In this document: piece after piece, positions 27,582-35,735 of the stretch
Numbering within the stretch: position 1 is the first letter of the stretch
Layout of the letters: each line of letters opens with the position of its first letter
Assembly (NCBI GenBank): GCA_945888455.1
Contig: CAMCZV010000002.1
Span: 62,001 to 126,000, forward strand
Direction: 5' to 3'
Origin: Candidatus Finniella inopinata
GTDB taxonomy: Bacteria; Pseudomonadota; Alphaproteobacteria; Holosporales; Holosporaceae
Length of the DNA: 64,000 nt
Program-made: the position numbers and the translations under genes
The notes under the pieces: generated by a model
What the model saw: only the letters and a program-made list of their open reading frames with translations
Databases searched by the model: none
Told to the model about the DNA's origin: nothing

Positions 27582-27753
27582 GGGATGTGCTCGATGTTCC
27601 ACTGGGGGCAGGCGCGTTGGGGGTTCTTTGGCCCTCTTTTTCCAGCACTATGAAGAAGTTTTGATTTCGGTGGGGCCTGATTCTTTTGGGATCTGATTTT
27701 GGGCACGATGCTGGTGGGATGTGCTCGATGTTCCACTGGGGGCAGACGCGTTG
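27582..27753 (+). repeat. 38-bp direct repeat pair upstream of the secreted-protein gene
   Basis: The 38-mer beginning GGGATGTGCTCGATGTTCCA at 27582-27619 recurs at 27716-27753 with one difference, an offset of 134 bp. Less exact similarity flanks both. The second copy runs into the -35 box of a predicted promoter. The stretch 27487-27806 otherwise holds the rpmA terminator and no gene that I trust. Confidence 0.85.
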
Positions 27754-27779
27754 AATTTGTTTTCCTTTTACATTAAAAT
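27751..27779 (+). promoter_or_regulatory. Predicted promoter of the secreted-protein gene at 27807
   Basis: TTGAAT (27751-27756) and TAAAAT (27774-27779) are spaced by 17 bases, and the ATG follows 27 bases later. The -35 box overlaps the end of the second 38-bp repeat. Confidence 0.5.
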
Positions 27780-27806
27780 TTTGAAAAATGCATTCTGGTT
27801 TTTAAA

Positions 27807-29132
27807 ATGTTTCAAATCGAGCAAAATATAGAAAGAACGAAAAATCTTTATAAAAAATCACAGAAAAATCCCGGCCGTTTTTCAAAGACGTCCCTGCTGG
27901 CCATGGCGTTCTTTGCCCTTACCACGCTTGTAAATGCCGACAATGTCAAGCTTGTAACGCCCGAACCACAATCCATGACGACAGATGGCTCAACGGCGGT
28001 GATATCGACACAGCAGCCCAGAGACATCACGCACCCCAACGAATTGGTTTTGTATTATGATGGAAAAAATGGGGGACATATTAACCCAAAAAGTTTGTTT
28101 TCCGTTTGCACCATCAGTGACAGTGGAGGAAATGCCGATAAATTCAGCGGGTTGAATTATGGTAAGGATGGCCGCATTGGATTGCTGAATCAAGAGAAAA
28201 ACCCCAGGTTCCCCTTGCATTTGTTTTCCATGAGCACATGGCAAAAACTCTATCAGGCCTCAGAATCGAGCATCAACGATGATGTGGCTTTAAGTATTTC
28301 TAATCAAGGCAAGGTTCCGCTGTTTGTGACGTTGCCTGAATTCATCTCTATGCGGCTGTTTATTTTTGGAAATGTGGTGATCGAAAATAATGCGTGCATA
28401 GAAAATGGGGCTACCATCATTGGCGTCGATCCCCGCAGGATGGACGCACTGTCTTCTGGATGCCCCTTTTATGCCGACCGTACCGTGCCCAGCACCGTAA
28501 GGATCAAGGGTCGTTTAAGGGGCGGTGTTTTGGTGGTAGGTTCCCCATGTGGTAGGTTCCCATGCCATGTTGTATTGGAAAAGGGTTTGCCCAAAAATTG
28601 GCGTCTGTCGAACGCCTCTGTCCGTGTGTTGGGTGGGCAAGATGAAAAAAATGATGAGCCCTTTGGAATAAAATGTTATGGACCGACCAAGGTGGTATGT
28701 GCAAAAACAACTCGCATTAATGGGGATGTGGAGTTGAAAAATCAGTGGACGCCATTTCGTACAGATCCCGATGATGGATTAAACAATGGCATGGCCCATT
28801 TCGACAATGTCATTTTTGCCCCGAAAACACTGGTCATTTCTTTTCCTTTTGACAAATTTGGTGGAGATATCTTCGTCAAGGGGCAAGTGGACTTGACGGA
28901 TACGACCATACACATTGAGGACTTAAGAGCCGATCAACCAATGACAAAGGATACCCGTATCGGATTGACTAAGCATGTTATTCGATCCGATCGTCCCATT
29001 ATTGGAAGGCCAAAAATAAAATGTGGTCCCCATTGGCAGATTAAATGCAAGATTGAAGGGAATAATTTGAGCATTATTGGCGACAAACAGTTGTCAGGGC
29101 ACCAACAGAAGTTCCCCAAGGGGTTTTTTTGA
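27807..29132 (+). CDS. Unrecognised secreted beta-rich protein
   Basis: 441 residues. A basic N-terminus and a hydrophobic core (LLAMAFFALTTLVNA, about residues 30-44) form a signal peptide with likely cleavage after VNA. The mature part has many short hydrophobic/polar alternating strands with phrases such as ITMPL/ISMRLFIFGNVVIENN, IKGRLRGGVLVVG and INGDVELK, suggesting a repetitive beta-solenoid or beta-sandwich surface protein. Nine or so cysteines are scattered (GSPCGRFPCH, KCYGPTKVVC). No family is recognised. A decayed paralogue lies directly downstream, so this is a locally duplicated, lineage-specific exported protein. Confidence 0.75.
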   Translation: MFQIEQNIERTKNLYKKSQKNPGRFSKTSLLAMAFFALTTLVNADNVKLVTPEPQSMTTDGSTAVISTQQPRDITHPNELVLYYDGKNGGHINPKSLFSVCTISDSGGNADKFSGLNYGKDGRIGLLNQEKNPRFPLHLFSMSTWQKLYQASESSINDDVALSISNQGKVPLFVTLPEFISMRLFIFGNVVIENNACIENGATIIGVDPRRMDALSSGCPFYADRTVPSTVRIKGRLRGGVLVVGSPCGRFPCHVVLEKGLPKNWRLSNASVRVLGGQDEKNDEPFGIKCYGPTKVVCAKTTRINGDVELKNQWTPFRTDPDDGLNNGMAHFDNVIFAPKTLVISFPFDKFGGDIFVKGQVDLTDTTIHIEDLRADQPMTKDTRIGLTKHVIRSDRPIIGRPKIKCGPHWQIKCKIEGNNLSIIGDKQLSGHQQKFPKGFF

Positions 29133-29165
29133 TGTAATGTTTTAAAAATCCATTGCGTTTAAAAA

Positions 29166-30378
29166 ATGAACAATCTATTAAAGAATGGCGAGTTGAAACA
29201 GGGGGCATTAAAAAGATTTTCGCTGCAGTGGGTTTTTTGCCAAAAATCCATACCCCGTAGGGTCGGCCTGTTAGGCGTGTTGGCTTTCAATATGATTAAA
29301 ACCGCTGTCCAATCCAAAACCAACAATCCCTTATTTAAGAAAACATCACTCGATCTTTAGGCGGGGTGTGTTTGCACCCTCTGCCCTTGTTGGGTTCTGT
29401 GTTCGGTCACAACCTGGTACAAACAATCCTCAGGCTTGTATGGATTTTTGCCTTTGAAAACGGATCAAACCCAGAAGCTGCTCCCAACGGTTGACCCTAA
29501 AAATCCAAAAATTGTATTATCTGACTTTTCTATGCAGGATTGGAAACAACTCTGTGAAAAAAACACAGAAACCTCAGATTTTGCAGCATTGTGTGTTTCT
29601 AATTCGGGTAAAAAACCATTGCATATGATGTTGCCCAAAGAAATCACCATGCCGTTATTTCTGTATGGAGATTATCTGGTTCTGGACAGTCATTCGAATC
29701 TGAATGATTCGGCTGTTTTTATTGGAATTAAGGGCCATGCTTTAGGGGAAGGCCTGATGTCAGGATCCTTTTTTTCAAAAATAATCTTATTCCCAGCACA
29801 GTGACGATCAACGGCAGCCTAACCCCTAAACGATGGTATATTATCGCCCGTTCCAAAGTTGTGTTTAATGGTCCCGTGCCCAAAGAATTGATTTTGCATC
29901 ATTCTAATATCAGAATAGGTCCATCCGATGGAAATACCCTCGATGGTAAATTCAATTTTTATGGCGTATGTGCTTTTGATTGTGATCACACCACACGCAT
30001 GACCGGAGAAGTGGGGGTGGGAAGTGATGAGCAACCATTTTCCAGCGAACACAGCCAAAAACCCAATAATGGTCTTGGCTTTTGCGCAATGTGGTGTTTG
30101 AGCCAAAAACCATCTTCATAGAGATGCCCATGGTTAAAGAGCGTGGATTTTTTGACATCAAGGGACAGGTCAATTTAAACAAAACCTTGGTACAGCTGGA
30201 TTCTTACGACGATAAAAATGTTCCCTTGGGACAACGAATTTTAATCATTACATCGGATCGTCCGATTAGTGGAACACCCGCTGTAAAATTCCTTTTTAAT
30301 GGACATAATCTGAGATGTCGATGGGAAGTAGAGGGTAAAAAAGCCTATGTCGTCATTGAAGAGTCGGTAAAAAACTAG
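29166..30378 (+). pseudogene. Frameshifted tandem paralogue of the secreted protein
   Basis: Three consecutive frames continue one protein like that of the preceding gene. 29436-29804 contains MQDWKQLCEK...LMMLPK-type and ITMPLFLYGDYLVLD, matching MSTWQKLYQA and ISMRLFIFGNVVIE upstream. 29801-30121 matches the middle (RMTGEVGVG, GPVPKELILHHSNIRIG). 30082-30378 matches the end (VVFEPKTIFIEMP, FDIKGQVNLNKT, ITSDRPISGTP). Phase changes occur near 29,790 and 30,080. A 64-codon frame at 29166 with a basic, hydrophobic leader is probably the old signal region, closed by a stop at about 29360. Overall divergence from the intact copy is large, so the duplication is old. Confidence 0.8.
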
Positions 30379-30545
30379 GGTGAAGAGGCGTTCGGACGGG
30401 GTCTGGTGGTTCTGGCGTGTAGCACAGGCCCCCTGGAATGGCGCGATTTTGTATCATCGTGTTGAACAATTTTTGACCACTTTTTCTTGGGTTTTTCATA
30501 AATGTATGCTAGAGTATGGGTATGCTTGAATGGGTCTGTTTTTAT

Positions 30546-31094
30546 ATGAAAGTTGCCTCTGTACCTGTGTTTTTTGATGACATTACCCGGCATTATGCAA
30601 AAATTTTTGCAGAATTACCTGCGAAAACCATGACCGATTTGGGTGCGTTTGTCCTTTGGATTCAACACCATCCTGTGTTACAATCTTTGTTGGGTGAAAA
30701 TTCCTTGCCGTTGTGGTGGCATGAGTCTGTTTTTAAAAAATTTCAGAAAATCCACACCTGTCAGGATTTGACGTTGCGCACGTTGCGCGTTCTGGCTGCC
30801 CACAAACGATTGAATATTTTGCAGGATATTTTAAAGGTTTTAAACGAGAATCAACGTTCCAGCACCACCGTGTATTGGCATACAGCGAAACAGTTTTCCC
30901 AAAGTGATGTGTCGGCCTTGGAAAAAACCTTGTCTGATGCCTTTGGAAAGCCAATCGTGGTGGTCCAAAAAGAACAACCTGACCTGTTAATGGGTGGTGT
31001 GTTGTTGTGGAATGATTCGATGATAGACCTTTCTTTAAGCAGCTTGTTTTCTAACCTTTACACCGAGATCGATCATGTCTTCACTTGCTCTTGA
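30546..31094 (+). CDS. atpH: ATP synthase F1 subunit delta
   Basis: The OSCP/delta stator subunit joining F1 to the b subunits. From ATG 30546 (MKVASVP) the helical N-terminal domain follows with [12 protein letters not shown], the family RYA..L pattern; the C-terminal part ends with [24 protein letters not shown], equivalent to the conserved GG..I..D..ID.S...L motif. An ATG at 30516 would add ten residues. The end overlaps atpA by 20 bp, so translation is coupled. It is quite divergent but its position confirms it. Confidence 0.85.
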   Translation: MKVASVPVFFDDITRHYAKIFAELPAKTMTDLGAFVLWIQHHPVLQSLLGENSLPLWWHESVFKKFQKIHTCQDLTLRTLRVLAAHKRLNILQDILKVLNENQRSSTTVYWHTAKQFSQSDVSALEKTLSDAFGKPIVVVQKEQPDLLMGGVLLWNDSMIDLSLSSLFSNLYTEIDHVFTCS

Positions 31095-32610
31095 TTCTTC
31101 TGAAATTTCTCTGTTGCTGCGGCAAAAAATTTTCGGATTTGATGCTGAAAATGCCATAGAAGAAGTAGGCTTTGTTTTAACGGTGGGCGATGGTACGGCC
31201 CAAATATGGGGAATGACCCACGTATGTTCTGGGGAAATGGTGGAATTTTCGTCTGGGATCAAGGGCATGGTCATGAATTTGTGGGCCGATCGTGTGGGCG
31301 TTGTCTTGTTCGGAGAAGATCAAATGATCAAACAAGGCGATATTGTGCGTCGCACCGGACATATGATGCAGGTTCCGGCTGGACCAGGGTTGTTGGGGCG
31401 TGTGGTGGATGCGTTGGGGCGACCCATTGATGGTCGCGGCCCATTGCAAGACGTTGAAATGGTTCCCATTGAATGTGCAGCGCCTGGCATTATGGATCGT
31501 CAATCGGTTTTTCAGCCGTTGCAAACTGGAATTAAAGCCATTGACGCCTTGATTCCCATTGGAAAAGGACAGCGTGAACTGATCATTGGGGATCGTCAAA
31601 TCGGAAAAACGACCATTGCCCTGGACACCATTTTAAATCAAAAAGAACATGCCCAAGGACCGTTGCATCAACGGGTGGTGTGTGTGTACGTGGCGATTGG
31701 ACAAAAACGATCCACTGTGGCTCAAATGGTGCGTTTGTTACAGCATCATGACGCCATGCGCTATTCCATTGTGGTGGCCGCCACCGCATCCGAAGCCGCA
31801 TCATTGCAATTTTTGGCACCGTATACGGCGTGCGCCATGGGTGAAGCATTCAGAGATGACAGTCAGAATGCCTTGATCGTGTATGACGATTTATCCAAAC
31901 ATGCGGTGGCATATCGTCAAATGTCCTTGCTGTTGCGTCGTCCTCCGGGCAGAGAAGCTTATCCTGGGGATATTTTCTATTTGCATTCTCGCCTATTAGA
32001 GCGCGCAGCCAAATTAAGTGATGCCAAAGGGGGGGGGTCTTTGACGGCGTTACCTATTGTGGAAACCCAGGCAGGTGATGTGTCGGCCTATATTCCCACC
32101 AATATTATTTCCATCACAGACGGTCAGATTTTCTTGGAAAGTGATCTGTTTTATCGCGGAATACGCCCCGCCATTAATGTGGGTCTGTCTGTCAGTCGTG
32201 TGGGGGGAGCAGCACAAACCAAGGCCATGCGTCAATTGGCTGGCCCATTAAAGTTGGAACTGGCCCAATATAAAGAACTATCGGCCTTTTCTCAGTTCGT
32301 TTCTGACATGGATGCTGCCACCAATCGACAATTAAATAGAGGCAATTGTTTGGTGGAGTTGTTAAAACAGCCGCCGTACCAGCCTGTCTCTTTGAGGGAT
32401 CAGTTGGTGCAGCTGTTTATGGGGGTCAATGGGTATCTGGATGATGTGTGTGTGAATGATTTATCCCGTTGGGTTCAAGAAGGATTGTTGGCATTGGCCA
32501 AAACCATGCCAGAGGTGATCGACGTGTTGACCACCCAGTCCGTAATGACGCCAGAAATTGCCACGCGATTGCGTGTGTTTTTTGATCAGTTTAAAAAGGA
32601 GCGCATCTAG
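31075..32610 (+). CDS. atpA: ATP synthase F1 subunit alpha
   Basis: 511 residues, normal length. The P-loop is GDRQIGKT (172-179), with Ile where most alpha subunits have Thr; the Lys-Thr that binds nucleotide is kept. Other signatures: [49 protein letters not shown], the [17 protein letters not shown] segment with the arginine finger. It overlaps atpH and is 2 bp from atpG. The beta subunit that shares its catalytic interface is not encoded nearby. Confidence 0.96.
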   Translation: MSSLALDSSEISLLLRQKIFGFDAENAIEEVGFVLTVGDGTAQIWGMTHVCSGEMVEFSSGIKGMVMNLWADRVGVVLFGEDQMIKQGDIVRRTGHMMQVPAGPGLLGRVVDALGRPIDGRGPLQDVEMVPIECAAPGIMDRQSVFQPLQTGIKAIDALIPIGKGQRELIIGDRQIGKTTIALDTILNQKEHAQGPLHQRVVCVYVAIGQKRSTVAQMVRLLQHHDAMRYSIVVAATASEAASLQFLAPYTACAMGEAFRDDSQNALIVYDDLSKHAVAYRQMSLLLRRPPGREAYPGDIFYLHSRLLERAAKLSDAKGGGSLTALPIVETQAGDVSAYIPTNIISITDGQIFLESDLFYRGIRPAINVGLSVSRVGGAAQTKAMRQLAGPLKLELAQYKELSAFSQFVSDMDAATNRQLNRGNCLVELLKQPPYQPVSLRDQLVQLFMGVNGYLDDVCVNDLSRWVQEGLLALAKTMPEVIDVLTTQSVMTPEIATRLRVFFDQFKKERI

Positions 32611-32612
32611 CC

Positions 32613-33689
32613 ATGTCCGGGTTAAAGGAATTAAAACGGCGTCAAAAAACAGCCATGGTGATCGAGCGCATGACGGGCGCCATGAAAATGATTTCAAGAG
32701 CTCGGTACACGGCCGCACAAAACGAAATACGCCAAAAGGGAGATCTAATACAGGTTTTACAGCATGTGGTAAAACGCATCACTGCACAATTGGAATCAGA
32801 GGATCGCACCGCGATGTCTGTTTTTACTGACAAGGGGCCAAAACATGCCCCATGGCTTTTTGTGGTCATGACGTCGGACAGTGGTTTGTGCGCGGGATTT
32901 AATCAAAAAATCATAAAGGCTGCCTTGCAGTGGTTGGATCAGCATAAACACGAATCGGTTCAGGTGTTGTGTTTGGGGAAAAAGGGGGCCTCTGCCTTAC
33001 AAAAAAAAGCGGACATTACATTTTTTACAGGATTTAATGGTCTAGCCAATGCAGTGGACTCATCCTCGGAACCATCAGCCAGCCGTGCATCAGACCATAC
33101 ATCTGGAAATGCATCGGGAAAAAGCGTGAATATGCATGAGGCGTTGGCTGGGATTTGCGACCTATTTAAAGGTGGAAACATTCGAGGATGTTCCATGGTT
33201 TACGGGAAATTTTTCAATGTTTTAAAGCAAGAACCTGAAATTGTGCAAATTTTACCTTCTTTGTTTCTGGAATCTGAGCCGGACATGAAAACACCTATGG
33301 CAGGTTTTCATGAGGCATTGTTAAAGCCAGAGGGTGAAGCGAACGGAAAGGACGGGGGCTCTGGCGAGGCAGATGGGATCTCCCACGATGGGGTTTCCCC
33401 TGATTCTGGGCAGGCCATCACACAGGAGGCGTCTTATTTAATCATCGAACCCAATGGCAATCGGGTTCTTGATGGCGTGCTGGACCTTTGGATTCGAGCC
33501 ATGATGAAAAACATTGCTCAAGAGCATAAACTAAGCGAACATGCCGCACGTATGAATGCCATGGATTCGGCCAACAGCAATGCAAAGGATATGATTCGAC
33601 GCTTGAAAATACAGTACAATCGATTGCGCCAAGACCGTATCACCAAGGAAATCATCGAAATTATTTCAGGATCAGATCTCAGTGCATAA
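32613..33689 (+). CDS. atpG: ATP synthase F1 subunit gamma with two inserts
   Basis: The rotor shaft of F1. The two ends are typical: MSGLKELKRR...ITGAMKMISRARY-type at the N-terminus and ARMNAMDSANSNAKDMIRRL...RQDRITKEIIEI at the C-terminus. At 358 residues it is about 60-70 longer than normal. The excess is in two low-complexity loops, a Ser-rich one (about 150-172) and a Gly/Ser/Asp-rich one (about 238-270), both in the globular part rather than the coiled-coil shaft. The atpD and atpC genes, which follow gamma in nearly all bacteria, are absent; the hrcA control region comes next. Confidence 0.92.
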   Translation: MSGLKELKRRQKTAMVIERMTGAMKMISRARYTAAQNEIRQKGDLIQVLQHVVKRITAQLESEDRTAMSVFTDKGPKHAPWLFVVMTSDSGLCAGFNQKIIKAALQWLDQHKHESVQVLCLGKKGASALQKKADITFFTGFNGLANAVDSSSEPSASRASDHTSGNASGKSVNMHEALAGICDLFKGGNIRGCSMVYGKFFNVLKQEPEIVQILPSLFLESEPDMKTPMAGFHEALLKPEGEANGKDGGSGEADGISHDGVSPDSGQAITQEASYLIIEPNGNRVLDGVLDLWIRAMMKNIAQEHKLSEHAARMNAMDSANSNAKDMIRRLKIQYNRLRQDRITKEIIEIISGSDLSA

Positions 33690-33710
33690 GAATATCGCGG
33701 GTTGATCCCA

Positions 33711-33766
33711 GGGCACAAGCCTTCGGGGGGATACCATAGGGTCTTCATCAGATTGCTCTTGTGCCC
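33711..33766 (+). terminator. Long-looped inverted repeat after atpG
   Basis: GGGCACAAG (33711-33719) and its complement CTTGTGCCC (33758-33766) lie 21 bp past the atpG stop with a 38-base loop and a short GTTAAAA after. It could end the atp transcript, though there is no T run. The stretch 33690-33965 contains no convincing gene. Confidence 0.4.
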
Positions 33767-33932
33767 GTTAAAACGTGTGTGTCTTGGCCCCTTATCAGAG
33801 ATGATATCACAGGGATTAACGGCTGGTACAACACATGCAGGACTCTTGTTGGGGTTGATCAACAGGGGGCTCTGGATGGGGAAGACAGGAACTGGGCATA
33901 GATTCCTCCTGGAATTCAGACTGTATTTTTGA

Positions 33933-33962
33933 TATGATTATTGGTGTATTGATGCCAATAAT
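33933..33962 (+). promoter_or_regulatory. Candidate -10 box and operator directly upstream of hrcA
   Basis: ATTATTGG (33937-33944) and CCAATAAT (33955-33962) form a perfect 8-bp inverted repeat with a 10-base spacer, ending 3 bases before the hrcA ATG. It overlaps TATGAT (33933-33938), a possible -10 box. The geometry recalls the CIRCE operator (9-bp arms, 9-base spacer) that HrcA binds, but the arm sequence is different, so whether HrcA reads it is inference. Confidence 0.45.
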
Positions 33963-33965
33963 GAG

Positions 33966-34958
33966 ATGTTTATGATTGGTGATAGGGCGGATCATGTTTT
34001 GTCCCATATTGTTCATGTTTTTTTAGAAACACGGTTGCCCGTACCGTCTCATCGCATTGCTGGAATCATGGGGTTGTCCCCTGCAACCATGCGATCGGTT
34101 ATGGCTGATTTGGAAAAACAAGGATTTTTATCCTCTGCCCACAGTTCATCTGGGCGTATGCCCACGGAAAAGACATGGCGTTTGTATTCCCAAAGTCTGG
34201 TGAATCAATGCAGCACACAAACTTTATCGGATGGCGATTGGGCAGCATTACGGGCACTGGAGTATAGCGACAGCACCATGGTCAGTCAAACGCTGGCTGA
34301 TTTATGCCAAGGGGCAGGCATTTTCTTTGCCGCGCCACCAGATTTGATTATTTCATCCATAAAATTTTTACGCCTAAGCGCCAGCAAATCATTAATCGCA
34401 TTGGAAATGATGTGTGGCAAAACAGAGTATCGGGTCATTTCCATTCCGGCTCATATTACAGCAGAACAATTGACCGAAGTCTCTGATTTTTTGAACCAAT
34501 TGGTCCATCAACGGTCCATCAGCGATGCCTTGAGTCATGTAGAGAAAACCTTGGGGCAGACATCGGAATATTTATTCTTGCTATCCATGCATTTGTTGCG
34601 TAATGGGGTGGGGGATCTAGAGGGTCGTTTGGATATCAAAGGGCACAGTTATTTATTGGACGCGGTTTGTGATTCGGACAGTGCCAGCGCATTCAAAATG
34701 CTGTTAACGTGGGTTGAAAAACAACAGTTGATGTTTTCTATGCTGCATCAAGTGATCTTGAAACGCCAATTGCAAGTTTTTTTCGGGCATGATGATGGTT
34801 TTGCCAATATTCAAGGGTGTTCGGTTGTGGTTGCGCCGTATCAATGCAGGGAAAATAAGGGGGTGGTTGGTATCATCGGTCCATTGCATATGGACTATCG
34901 TCGCGTTATCCCTATAATTAATGGTATGGCTAAAATCGTAGAGAAAACATTTAAATGA
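33966..34958 (+). CDS. hrcA: Heat-inducible transcription repressor HrcA
   Basis: 330 residues. An N-terminal winged helix (about 8-70) has LPVPSHRIAGIMGLSPATMRSVMADLEKQGFL and SSSGRMPT, followed by the GAF-like dimerisation part (HELIX...LLLVL-type strands, here LKFLRLSASKSLIALEM) and a C-terminal GVVGIIGPLHMDYRRVIP motif that is diagnostic for HrcA. It represses groE/dnaK-type operons in the family. It overlaps grpE by 4 bp (ATGA), the usual partner. Confidence 0.92.
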   Translation: MFMIGDRADHVLSHIVHVFLETRLPVPSHRIAGIMGLSPATMRSVMADLEKQGFLSSAHSSSGRMPTEKTWRLYSQSLVNQCSTQTLSDGDWAALRALEYSDSTMVSQTLADLCQGAGIFFAAPPDLIISSIKFLRLSASKSLIALEMMCGKTEYRVISIPAHITAEQLTEVSDFLNQLVHQRSISDALSHVEKTLGQTSEYLFLLSMHLLRNGVGDLEGRLDIKGHSYLLDAVCDSDSASAFKMLLTWVEKQQLMFSMLHQVILKRQLQVFFGHDDGFANIQGCSVVVAPYQCRENKGVVGIIGPLHMDYRRVIPIINGMAKIVEKTFK

Positions 34959-35572
34959 ACCACTTCATGGAATTTCAAGATAACGATCAACCGCGTGAAC
35001 CATCGCCTCATCAGGACGACTCTGGGGAAAATACTGCACAGGAACACATACAAGATGGATCAGAAATTAATCTGGATTCACATTGTACAGCCCAATGCGA
35101 GCACCCAGAGCATCAAAAGCACACGGAAGATTTTTGGAAAGAAAAGTGTTTGCGCACCGCAGCAGAAAGCGAAAATTTGCGACGACGCTTGGAAAAAGAA
35201 AAACAAGATGGCATCGATTATGCCTTGTTCCGTTTTTCAAAGGATATCATCAGTATTGCGGATCAATTATCATGGGCTGTGGCCAGTGTGGTCACCCCAG
35301 AAGGTCAACAGGATTCCCTGTATCAAGGGGTCAGCATGACTCTGGCTGAATTAGAGCGTGTATTAAGCACCTTTGGCATTGTCAAAATTGATGCATTGAA
35401 TCAACCGTTCAGTCCCCATCAGCATCAGGTGGTCCAGGAACAAGAAAATGCAGAAGTCGCACCTGGAACCATTATTGCTGTATTGCAAAATGGGTATATG
35501 TTAAAAGATCGCTTGTTAAGACCCGCCATGGTTACTGTGGCCAAATCCCCATCAGAGCATTCTGCGACGTAA
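34955..35572 (+). CDS. grpE: Nucleotide exchange factor GrpE
   Basis: 205 residues: an acidic, disordered start (about 1-55), a coiled-coil (WKEKCLRTAAESENLRRRLEKEKQD) and the C-terminal beta domain (NQPFSPHQHQVVQEQENAEVAPGTIIAVLQNGYMLKDRLLRPAMVTVAK), all typical. It releases ADP from DnaK. DnaK is not in the window. The coiled-coil is preceded by several His and Cys residues, not usual for the family. Confidence 0.94.
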   Translation: MNHFMEFQDNDQPREPSPHQDDSGENTAQEHIQDGSEINLDSHCTAQCEHPEHQKHTEDFWKEKCLRTAAESENLRRRLEKEKQDGIDYALFRFSKDIISIADQLSWAVASVVTPEGQQDSLYQGVSMTLAELERVLSTFGIVKIDALNQPFSPHQHQVVQEQENAEVAPGTIIAVLQNGYMLKDRLLRPAMVTVAKSPSEHSAT

Positions 35573-35661
35573 CGCGTCAACACCGCTCCCCCTTTCTTAA
35601 CCGGCGATGTAACGTCTCAGGCAACGGCATCCTATTCTTTGTGGGGTGGGAGCACCATAAA

Positions 35662-35701
35662 AGATCCTTCGTGAGGGGTTTTTCGCTGACCCGAAGGATC
35701 T
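35662..35701. terminator. Bidirectional terminator between grpE and aminopeptidase P
   Basis: AGATCCTTCG (35662-35671) pairs perfectly with CGAAGGATCT (35692-35701), a 10-bp stem with a 20-base loop, between convergent genes. TGGTTTTCT follows on the plus strand and the opposite side ends in a TTTTAT-like run, so it can serve both. Confidence 0.65.
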
Positions 35702-35735
35702 GGTTTTCTCTGAGCACAGCCAAACCATAAGGAAT

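Noticed and set aside
27473-27736. Minus-strand frame containing the 38-bp repeats
   Set aside because: Low-complexity translation of repeat DNA and a terminator; no start signal.
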